NCBI GenBank assembly: GCA_028679185.1
Contig: JAJRBZ010000029.1
Span: forward strand, 1 to 48,983
DNA length: 48,983 nt
Direction of reading: 5' to 3'
Origin: Methanoregula sp.
GTDB taxonomy: Archaea; Halobacteriota; Methanomicrobia; Methanomicrobiales; Methanospirillaceae
Shown in pieces: positions 42,651-48,983 of the stretch. A program made the translations under genes and the position numbers. Every line of letters begins with the position of its first letter. Positions within the stretch are counted from its first letter, which is position 1. The notes beneath the pieces are model-generated. The model was not told the DNA's origin, searched no databases, and saw only the letters and a list, made by a program, of their open reading frames with translations.

Positions 42651-42662
42651 AAGGTATAAAAG
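42651..42662 (+). promoter_or_regulatory. TATA box for the flippase-like gene
   Basis: AAGGTATAAAAG, predicting a start near 42683 and a leader of about 58 nt. Confidence 0.45.
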
Positions 42663-42741
42663 CGTTTATACTATGTTCAATAATTTGTTAAGATACTACG
42701 CACATACATAACGTGCTCGTTCGTTTGACGGGAGAACTCAA

Positions 42742-43761
42742 ATGGAGAAGTCACAGGTAAAATGGCTCTATATTTCAATCGGGTTCTCTCTTCTCGTTTT
42801 AATCATAATCCTGTTCCTCACCATCAATGAAAATACTGTCCAGTATCTCCAGAAGATCAATCCATTCTTCCTTCTTCTCGCATTCTTGACCCATATTCTT
42901 TCGATGTGCTTCTGGGCATTGCGCGTCCAGAAGATGTCTGGTTCGCTGGGTTACCGGATCGGTTTTTTCTACAGTCTGAACCTTGTTTTTGCCAACCTGC
43001 TTCTAGCTGCCATAACCCCCTCACAGGCCGGGGGCGAACCGGTGAGAATTCACGAACTCTACAGGGCTAAGGTGCCACTTGGGGATGCAACCGCAATTGT
43101 GATCGTCGAGAGAGTGCTGGATGGCATCGTTCTTGCCTTCCTCGCAGCTTTTGCGATGATTGTCCTTGCTGATCAGTGGAAAAGCTTGGGCGCAATCTCG
43201 AATGTCATGGTCTTTATAACGTGGATTTTTGTTATAGGATGTCTTCTTCTCTTTTACATTGCCATAAAGCGGCCGGACGCTGTAAAAAAGGTCGTACACC
43301 ATATTGCACGCTTCTTCACCAGTACATGGGAAATCGCCAGAGTAGAAGTATTTGTCACACGGGCTGACAAGGAGATTGATAATTTCAATGAGGCAGTGAT
43401 CACGTTTATGAAAAGTGCCAAAGGAGGTCTTTTGTGGGGATTGTTGTTTTCCCTGCTCTACTGGATCTCAGAGATTATAATCGCTTCCCTTATCCTCCTC
43501 GGACTTGGGCAGCCCCCGCTCATTCTTGAATCTTTTGTGATTCAGCTCGTCCTGACCATCCTGATGATGCTCCCGCTCACCCCGGGCAGCTCCGGTATAG
43601 CTGAAGTGGGAGCAATATCGCTGTATGCCCTGTTTATCCCGGCATCGATAATCGGTATATTCGTTGTCATCTGGCGGATCATTCTCTTTTACTTTAATAT
43701 TGCACTCGGAATTCTCTCAAGTATCATCATTGTGCATCGCGAAGTAAAATCCAAGAAATGA
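42742..43761 (+). CDS. Flippase-like integral membrane protein (UPF0104/LPG synthase TM type)
   Basis: 339 residues, eight or nine membrane segments, with the family marks ITPSQAGGEPVRIHELYRAKVPLGDATAIVIVERVLDGIVLAFL and the late LPLTPGSSGIAEVG. The set resembles AglD-like and MprF-type membrane domains that move or modify lipid-linked molecules. Substrate unknown. GGGAG precedes the ATG by 7 nt. Confidence 0.85.
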   Translation: MEKSQVKWLYISIGFSLLVLIIILFLTINENTVQYLQKINPFFLLLAFLTHILSMCFWALRVQKMSGSLGYRIGFFYSLNLVFANLLLAAITPSQAGGEPVRIHELYRAKVPLGDATAIVIVERVLDGIVLAFLAAFAMIVLADQWKSLGAISNVMVFITWIFVIGCLLLFYIAIKRPDAVKKVVHHIARFFTSTWEIARVEVFVTRADKEIDNFNEAVITFMKSAKGGLLWGLLFSLLYWISEIIIASLILLGLGQPPLILESFVIQLVLTILMMLPLTPGSSGIAEVGAISLYALFIPASIIGIFVVIWRIILFYFNIALGILSSIIIVHREVKSKK

Positions 43762-43819
43762 GTCGGTTTAAACCAACCTCAACTCTTATCACTGATGACA
43801 GCAATCATTGTGCACAAAC

Positions 43820-44272
43820 ATGGCTTCAGTCAGGTGCGGGGTAAAAGGAGTTTTTGTCGCAACGCATGACGCTACGACTGTTCCTCTGGTAGTGCTCACC
43901 GATAGTGGTGAGCGAAGCCTCCCAATCTTTATCGGGCTCTGGGAAGCCGTATCAATCAATAGCGCGAAAAACAAGGAAATCCTGTCAAGACCTTTCACAC
44001 ACGATCTTTTTTTGGATTTGGTTACGAAATTTTCCATTACCATACACCATCTCCGAATCGACAGCATTGAGGACGGGATATATTACGCCCAGCTTGTGCT
44101 TTCTACCAATCAACAAAAGGAGTATATTGACTGTCGTCCCAGTGACGGCATTGCCCTTGCACTTCGGGCAGATGTTCCAATATTTGTGGATGAAAACGTG
44201 CTTGCCATGGCCGGCCAGAAAACAGCTGATCTTCCAGCAATGGTTGACCTGTCCGCTTTTCTGCGTAAATAA
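43820..44272 (+). CDS. Bifunctional nuclease family protein (DUF151)
   Basis: 150 residues from the ATG at 43820; a TTG at 43808 is also open. DUF151 features are the strand LVVLTDSGERSLPIFIGLWEAVSI, HDLFLDLV and the signature IDCRPSDGIALALRADVPIFV. Plant and bacterial members are described as having RNase and DNase activity; the archaeal role is unknown. Convergent with hisE, 9 nt apart. Confidence 0.85.
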   Translation: MASVRCGVKGVFVATHDATTVPLVVLTDSGERSLPIFIGLWEAVSINSAKNKEILSRPFTHDLFLDLVTKFSITIHHLRIDSIEDGIYYAQLVLSTNQQKEYIDCRPSDGIALALRADVPIFVDENVLAMAGQKTADLPAMVDLSAFLRK

Positions 44273-44281
44273 ACTGTCCTG

Positions 44282-44584
44282 CTATTTCCGCCGCCTTTGT
44301 AATTCTTCCATCACATCTGACAGATCAATATCTGCTGCACGCAGCGCAACGAGAAGGTGAAATATGAGATCCGATGCTTCCTGGACCGTGCGCACCTTCA
44401 CACCGTTTTTCGCAGCGATAATAAATTCAGTTGACTCCTCACCCACCTTCTCAAGCACCTTGTCAATTCCCTTGTCATCTCCAAGCAGCCGGCTTGTATA
44501 GGATTCCTGCGATGGATTTTTTGCGCGTTCAGAAATAACAGTCCAAATCTCAGCGATAATCGCAGGATCCACGAGACCTTTCAT
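44282..44584 (-). CDS. hisE: Phosphoribosyl-ATP diphosphatase
   Basis: 100 residues, all-alpha NTP pyrophosphatase fold. Typical marks are SYTSRLLGDDKGIDKVLEKVGEESTEFIIAAKN with the metal-binding Glu residues and EASDLIFHLLVALRA with the second Asp. It performs the second step of histidine synthesis. It stands alone, without hisI or other his genes, and its ATG overlaps the stop of the NusA-like gene. Confidence 0.93.
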   Translation of the reverse strand: MKGLVDPAIIAEIWTVISERAKNPSQESYTSRLLGDDKGIDKVLEKVGEESTEFIIAAKNGVKVRTVQEASDLIFHLLVALRAADIDLSDVMEELQRRRK

Positions 44585-45024
44585 ACCTCCTCCTGATCGA
44601 GAAGAACCTCACCGACATCAAATCCGTAGAACCTCCGCGAAAGGATGCGCGCTTTTTCAATATTGCATCCCGCTTTCCCGATAGCTATGCCAAGGTCGCT
44701 TCTCTGCTTCACAAATACATTTAATGGCCCGTTTTCTGAACCTCTTTCAATCCTCACAACTTCGGCCGGTTTGAAGACGTTTGTGATAAATTCTTCCGGA
44801 CTATCCGAAAATTCCACCATCTCAATCCGCTTGCCAAGTACACTCTGGAGACGTTTTATATTGTCACCTTTTTTCCCGATGGCAAGTCCCATATCTCCCT
44901 GGCGAATCACATAGATTACCCGGTCAAACCGGTCATCGATCACGCAGTCCAGGGCAGTGGATTTTGTGAGAATTCGTAATTCCTCAATGTACCTTCGTTC
45001 TTTAAAGCCGATATTTCGTTCCAT
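44581..45024 (-). CDS. nusA: NusA-like KH-domain transcription protein
   Basis: 147 residues, the short archaeal NusA form consisting of two KH domains. The KH loops are GLAIGKKGDNIKRLQ (first) and GIAIGKAGCNIEKAR (second). There is no S1 or N-terminal domain, as usual in archaea, where it is thought to bind RNA in transcription termination or antitermination. It is normally near the rpo/ribosomal cluster; here it heads a two-gene unit with hisE. Confidence 0.88.
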   Translation of the reverse strand: MERNIGFKERRYIEELRILTKSTALDCVIDDRFDRVIYVIRQGDMGLAIGKKGDNIKRLQSVLGKRIEMVEFSDSPEEFITNVFKPAEVVRIERGSENGPLNVFVKQRSDLGIAIGKAGCNIEKARILSRRFYGFDVGEVLLDQEEV

Positions 45025-45184
45025 ATGAAAATCAATCCTATTGTATCCGCGATTTTTTTTGGATATTCGAAATTTTTTAATCTTGTTGATAGGATATCCG
45101 GTTGAGCCGGCTCTGCATGGCAGATTAAGGAATAATCATACACTGCTAATGTAAAAAAGTTATGAAGAGATCCTGACAGATAAT

Positions 45185-45916
45185 TCAAAATGCGTACGTA
45201 ACAGACACCTGCGCTGTAACGGTTATATCGCCTGGCTGGATGGGTGTTGGGGCCGCAGATTTTGTTATGACATCGCCAGCCTGGTAGTTTTCAAAGAGTA
45301 CCGGCGCGTAGCCCCTGCTGATGTCTGCACTCTTTACATCAACAATAGTAACACCAAGTGCACTGGCAACAGTGTCCGCATCTGCCCGGGCGAGAGCAAC
45401 AGCTTTTTTCAATGCTTCGGTCCGGAGTACCTGTGCCTGTGCATCGGAGAGCATAAACTGGATTGAACTGGCCTGGTTTATTCCATTTGCAACCGCGATG
45501 TCAATGACTTCGCCGGTCCTGTTAACGTCATGGAGCGTGACGGTGAGCGTGTTAGTTACCTGGTAGGTACGGATTTTCTGTTCAAAAGGACTCTTTGAGT
45601 AATCATCATACACCGGGTAAATGTTATAGCCGGTTGTCTTGAGAGCGTCTTTTGGCAGACCTGCAGCAACGAGTGCATCGATCACTTTTGTCATCTGTAC
45701 AGCATTGGCCAGCTGTGCGATTTTTACTTCAATATTCTCCGTCTGAACAGAAAATGTGACCTGTGCCCTGTCAGGAGTGCCAATAATACTCCCGCTGCCA
45801 TAAGCGTGGATCACGTTTTCGTCACATGTTGCCGGAGTGGCAGCTGAAACACTCCCGATAGCTGTCATCGCAATAATCACGATGACCAGCATGAGTAAAG
45901 AAATCTTCTGCATCAT
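45185..45916 (-). CDS. Secreted SIMPL-domain (DUF541) protein
   Basis: 243 residues. Residues 1-25 form a Sec-type signal (KISLLMLVIVIIAMTAIGSVSA) predicting export. The SIMPL pattern follows: VIHAYGSGSIIGTPDRAQVTFSVQT, LKTTGYNIYPVY, VTNTLTVTLHDVN, AVALARADADTVASALGV, and the last strand ITVTAQVSVTYAF. The family forms outer-surface oligomers in bacteria; the archaeal role is not known. Monocistronic. Confidence 0.85.
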   Translation of the reverse strand: MMQKISLLMLVIVIIAMTAIGSVSAATPATCDENVIHAYGSGSIIGTPDRAQVTFSVQTENIEVKIAQLANAVQMTKVIDALVAAGLPKDALKTTGYNIYPVYDDYSKSPFEQKIRTYQVTNTLTVTLHDVNRTGEVIDIAVANGINQASSIQFMLSDAQAQVLRTEALKKAVALARADADTVASALGVTIVDVKSADISRGYAPVLFENYQAGDVITKSAAPTPIQPGDITVTAQVSVTYAF

Positions 45917-46046
45917 AATTATCCCATAATCTTACAGGGAAAAAGGTTAAACTTTTCTTTAACTACCAAAATACCTGCAGTTATGATGTAAAACCTGTTC
46001 CCCAAACTACAATAATAATTGAGCACGTATAGTACCCCGATTGAGC

Positions 46047-47297
46047 ATGGGAGCAACAATCGTAGAGAAGATATTTTCCAAAAAGTGTGGCAGGGATATA
46101 CGGGCAGGCGAAGTGGTAATGGCTCCTGTTGACGGCGCGATGATCCATGATATTACCGGCCCCCTGGCTATCCAGAAGTTCTACGAGATGGGAGGGGAAC
46201 GGGTATTTGACCCAAAGCGCATCATCATGCTCTTTGACCACCAGATTCCGGCAGACTCCATTCCGGCAGCCGAGAACCATGTATACATGCGTAAATTTGC
46301 CACCGAACAGCAAATCCACAATTATGACATCAATGAAGGTGTCTGTCACCAGGTTGTGCTGGAGAAGGGAAGAGCAGCCCCGGGCGAGATTATTGTCGGG
46401 GCGGATTCCCATACCTGCATGTATGGTGCTGCTGGAGCGTTTGCGACCGGCATTGGTTCTACTGATATGGGTTTTGTCCTGAAGTTCGGCGCTTTATACT
46501 TCAAGGTGCCCGAAACCATCCGTGCAGAAGTGTCAGGGAAGTTCCCCAAACGTGTCGGGGCAAAAGACCTGATCCTTTCAATTGCCTCAGACATCGGTGC
46601 CGATGGAGCAACCTACCAGGCGATTGAATTTACAGGAAAGACGATCTCAAAACTCGATATGGCAGGGCGGATGACCTGCTGCAATATGGCCATTGAGATG
46701 GGCGCAAAAGCAGGTATTATCGCACCCGACAAGATTACATGGGAATACATGAAGGGGCGACGTAAGATGAAATCGTTCCCGCTGGAGAGCGATACCGATG
46801 CCAGCTACGTAACAAAACGTTCCTATACTGTTTCGGATATGGAGCCCCAGGTAGCCGTGCCGCACAATGTAGATACCGGTGTGCCGGTCAGTAAGGTTGC
46901 CGGTACGCATATTGACCAGGTATTCATCGGTTCATGCACGAACGGGCGGTTTGAGGATCTGGAGGAAGCAGCAGAGGTGCTGGGCAGGAAGAAGTTCAAC
47001 CCCAAAGTCCGGGTCATCATCATTCCGGCATCCCGGGATGAATACTTAAAGAGCTTAAAAACCGGACTTATCGGGAAATTTGTCAAAGCCGGCGCACTGG
47101 TGGAAGCGCCATGCTGCGGACCCTGTATGGGTGGAGCATTCGGGCTGCTGGCCCCAGGTGAGGTGTCACTGTCGACTTCGAACCGGAACTTCAAGGGACG
47201 GCAGGGGAGTACGGAAGGCAGGGTATACCTCTGCTCACCGGCAACTGCGGCAGCGAGTGCAATCACCGGTGTAATCACCGATCCGCGGGAGGTATGA
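46047..47297 (+). CDS. leuC: Isopropylmalate isomerase/homoaconitase large subunit
   Basis: 416 residues, archaeal LeuC/HACN type. Fe-S ligands lie in [10 protein letters not shown]..., IGSCTNGR and CCGPCMGG. The family removes and re-adds water in 2-isopropylmalate (leucine) or homocitrate-type acids (coenzyme B or lysine routes). The start at 46047 is 2 codons inside the open frame. A TATA-like AATAATAAT near 46006 gives a short leader. First gene of a leuC-leuD-leuB operon. Confidence 0.9.
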   Translation: MGATIVEKIFSKKCGRDIRAGEVVMAPVDGAMIHDITGPLAIQKFYEMGGERVFDPKRIIMLFDHQIPADSIPAAENHVYMRKFATEQQIHNYDINEGVCHQVVLEKGRAAPGEIIVGADSHTCMYGAAGAFATGIGSTDMGFVLKFGALYFKVPETIRAEVSGKFPKRVGAKDLILSIASDIGADGATYQAIEFTGKTISKLDMAGRMTCCNMAIEMGAKAGIIAPDKITWEYMKGRRKMKSFPLESDTDASYVTKRSYTVSDMEPQVAVPHNVDTGVPVSKVAGTHIDQVFIGSCTNGRFEDLEEAAEVLGRKKFNPKVRVIIIPASRDEYLKSLKTGLIGKFVKAGALVEAPCCGPCMGGAFGLLAPGEVSLSTSNRNFKGRQGSTEGRVYLCSPATAAASAITGVITDPREV

Positions 47298-47299
47298 AC

Positions 47300-47797
47300 A
47301 TGCGAGTCTGGAAGTTCGGGGACAATATTGATACGGATGCAATTATTCCGGGCAGGTTCTTAACTATCTATGATCCAAAGGAACTCGCAAAGCATGCCTT
47401 TGAAGGAACCCGGGATGATTTTTCAAAGATGGCAAAAGTGGGGGATATCGTTGTGGCAGGGCGCAACTTCGGTTGCGGCTCTTCCCGCGAACATGCCCCG
47501 CTTGCACTTATCGGCGCCGGCGTGAAGGTTGTAGTGGCGCAGTCGTTTGCACGGATTTTCTTCCGGAATGCGATTAATGTGGGTGTGCTTCCTGTCGTAT
47601 GTCATAAAACCGACCAGATTGCTGATGGTGCTGAGATCATCCTGAATATCAGGAAGGGCATCATTGAAGCGGACGGGAAGAAGGTTAAGATAGAGCCGGT
47701 GCCGGAGTTCATGCAGGGTATCATTGATGCTGGTGGGCTTGTTGAATATGCAAAGAATATGAAGGAGGTTCCGGTATGTACAAAATCGCAGCAATAG
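47300..47797 (+). CDS. leuD: Isopropylmalate isomerase/homoaconitase small subunit
   Basis: 165 residues. Start ATG 47300 is 7 nt after GGAGG; an ATG two codons earlier overlaps the leuC stop but is too close to it. Motifs: [21 protein letters not shown] and [21 protein letters not shown]. The specificity loop reads FLTI here. Characterised archaeal enzymes have YLRT (homoaconitase) or YLVY-like (isopropylmalate) at this place, so substrate is ambiguous. It overlaps the next gene by 22 nt. Confidence 0.88.
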   Translation: MRVWKFGDNIDTDAIIPGRFLTIYDPKELAKHAFEGTRDDFSKMAKVGDIVVAGRNFGCGSSREHAPLALIGAGVKVVVAQSFARIFFRNAINVGVLPVVCHKTDQIADGAEIILNIRKGIIEADGKKVKIEPVPEFMQGIIDAGGLVEYAKNMKEVPVCTKSQQ

Positions 47798-48894
47798 GTG
47801 GAGACGGGATCGGCCCGGAGATCGTGGCCGAAGGAAAGAAGGTGCTGGATGCGGCTGGCGAACGTTTCGGCTTTGATATAGAGTGGACGGACTTTGATAT
47901 CGGGGCTGACCGGTACCTCTCCACAGGAACACTGCTCACTGAAGACGATCTGGCAGGACTTGCGGATTTCCGGGCGATCTATTTCGGTGCAATCGGGGAT
48001 GAGCGGGTTAAACCGGGCATACTGGAAAAGGGCATCCTCCTGGCACTCCGGTTTTATTTTGACCAGTATGTCAACCTTCGACCAATCAAACTCCTTAAAG
48101 GTGTTAAAACACCACTTTCCGGCAAAACCCCGGCAGACATCGACTTTGTTGTAGTCAGGGAAAATACCGAAGACTTTTACGTTGGGATAGGTTCCCGGTT
48201 CAAAAAACACCAGAAGACCGAGCTTGCGATCACCCGTGAGCTCTATTATGCAAAGTTCGGTCTGGATATCGAGAGCGATGCCGAAGAGATCGCTTACCAG
48301 ATAGGTGTCGTCACCCGTGAAGGGTCACGCCGGGTCCAGGAATATGCATTTGACCTTGCCAGGAGCAGGAAAAAGAAGCTCACTTCCGTCGACAAGGCAA
48401 ATGTACTCTCGGATGTGTATGGGCTGTGGCGGGATGTTTTTACTGAAACCGCCAGGTCGTACCCGGATGTCGCAACCGAATTCAACTTTGTTGATGCTAT
48501 TACGATGTGGTTTGTAAAAAACCCGGAATGGTTCGATGTCGTTGTCACCCCCAATATGTTTGGTGATATCATCACGGATCTTGGTGCTATGATCCAGGGG
48601 GGACTGGGACTGGCCCCTGGAGGAAATATCAATCCCAGTGGTACATCGATGTTTGAGCCGATCCACGGATCTGCACCAAAATATAAAGGAATGGGTATCG
48701 CAAATCCTGTTGCCACGATATGGGCAGGTTCCCTGCTGCTCGATCATCTCGGTGAGCATGCGGCGGCTGCATCCGTTGTTTCTGCCATCGAAAAAAGTAT
48801 CAGGGATAATGTGGTGACAAAAGATATGGGAGGGGCAGCGGGTACTGCCACAGCTGGCTCATATATAGCTGAGTGTGTAAGAAAAAGTATGTAA
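47776..48894 (+). CDS. leuB: 3-isopropylmalate / homoisocitrate-type dehydrogenase
   Basis: 372 residues, beta-decarboxylating dehydrogenase. [14 protein letters not shown] begins the chain; substrate motif [14 protein letters not shown], catalytic Lys/Asp region [15 protein letters not shown], metal Asp in [14 protein letters not shown], and NAD-loop [20 protein letters not shown] follow. Together with leuCD it completes the chain from 2-alkylmalate to 2-oxo acid; whether for leucine or for coenzyme B chain elongation is not decidable here. GGAGG lies 7 nt before the ATG. Confidence 0.9.
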   Translation: MYKIAAIGGDGIGPEIVAEGKKVLDAAGERFGFDIEWTDFDIGADRYLSTGTLLTEDDLAGLADFRAIYFGAIGDERVKPGILEKGILLALRFYFDQYVNLRPIKLLKGVKTPLSGKTPADIDFVVVRENTEDFYVGIGSRFKKHQKTELAITRELYYAKFGLDIESDAEEIAYQIGVVTREGSRRVQEYAFDLARSRKKKLTSVDKANVLSDVYGLWRDVFTETARSYPDVATEFNFVDAITMWFVKNPEWFDVVVTPNMFGDIITDLGAMIQGGLGLAPGGNINPSGTSMFEPIHGSAPKYKGMGIANPVATIWAGSLLLDHLGEHAAAASVVSAIEKSIRDNVVTKDMGGAAGTATAGSYIAECVRKSM

Positions 48895-48923
48895 ATTTTT
48901 TGTGGGAAGAAAGAGCCTCCTTT

Positions 48924-48983
48924 TTATTTATCCCCTGCCCTGAATATCAGCCATTCATCTTTTCCTGCACGTTTGAACCTCAC
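48924..48983 (-). CDS. Possible 3' end of a minus-strand gene, cut by window edge
   Basis: Nineteen open minus-strand codons (ending DEWLIFRAGDK) run from the window edge to a TAA at 48924-48926. The frame is short, so this is only a hint. The direction, convergent with leuB, and the T-run between them fit. Confidence 0.3.
   Translation of the reverse strand: MRFKRAGKDEWLIFRAGDK

Noticed and set aside
1-48983. CRISPR arrays, IS elements, tRNA and rRNA
   Set aside because: Looked for spaced repeats, transposase-like frames and cloverleaf-like intergenic segments on both strands by eye; none found. A covariance-model scan would be decisive.

Overview
The window looks like a chromosomal segment of a hydrogenotrophic methanogenic archaeon, most likely of the order Methanomicrobiales. 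This is judged from gene content only; there is no rRNA or tRNA to place it. The pointers are a formylmethanofuran dehydrogenase set (fwdCABD), an Eha-type membrane [NiFe] hydrogenase, archaeal informational and modification genes (diphthine synthase dphB, NusA-like KH protein, Ncs6-type tRNA thiolase, Rsm22-like methyltransferase), a CooS/CooC carbon monoxide dehydrogenase pair, and archaeal TATA boxes with short or absent leaders. No CRISPR array, insertion sequence, rRNA or tRNA was seen.

Layout: 1-4.3 kb holds a partial PAPS-reductase-like gene, a flavin-binding protein, a DUF169 protein, a ferredoxin and a DUF4013 membrane protein. 4.4-15.3 kb is one very tight minus-strand operon of 18 genes, mostly joined by 4-nt ATGA overlaps: ehaBCDEFGHIJLMNO, a NuoI-like polyferredoxin, then fwdD-B-A-C. 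It joins H2-driven ferredoxin reduction to the first step of CO2 reduction. Two D. africanus-type ferredoxins flank it. 15.7-21.0 kb is a metal(loid)-handling module: ArsR repressor, small Cys protein, CAKC thioredoxin, three DGC-domain proteins, an ArsP/SO_0444-like permease, a C_GCAxxG_C_C protein and an ACR3 arsenite carrier. It is driven from a divergent promoter with two matching operator palindromes. 21.1-25.8 kb has a leaderless ABC exporter operon and cooS-cooC behind a short leader ORF.

25.9-31.3 kb is a sulfur-transfer neighbourhood: moaE, moaD, moeB, remnants of nifU and nifS, an HTH regulator with a Cys-rich tail and twin palindromic operators, larE, fdhD, an Ncs6/TtuA-type tRNA thiolase and its MoaD/ThiS-like carrier. 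The nifS copy is cut to 53 codons. The nifU copy carries an internal piece in inverted orientation and has lost two of three cluster ligands, so the island has lost its own sulfur donor and scaffold.

31.4-45.9 kb is mixed housekeeping: nadA, a SRAP (HMCES/YedK) gene coupled to a 40-aa zinc-ribbon gene, an Rsm22-like methyltransferase, a radical SAM protein, two cis-prenyltransferase genes (one canonical, one lacking catalytic residues), a DtxR-FeoA fusion with feoB, dphB, a DUF357 protein, a flippase-like protein, a DUF151 nuclease-like protein, hisE, a NusA-like protein and a SIMPL protein. 46.0-48.9 kb is a leuC-leuD-leuB type operon. The last bases hold what may be the tail of a minus-strand gene.
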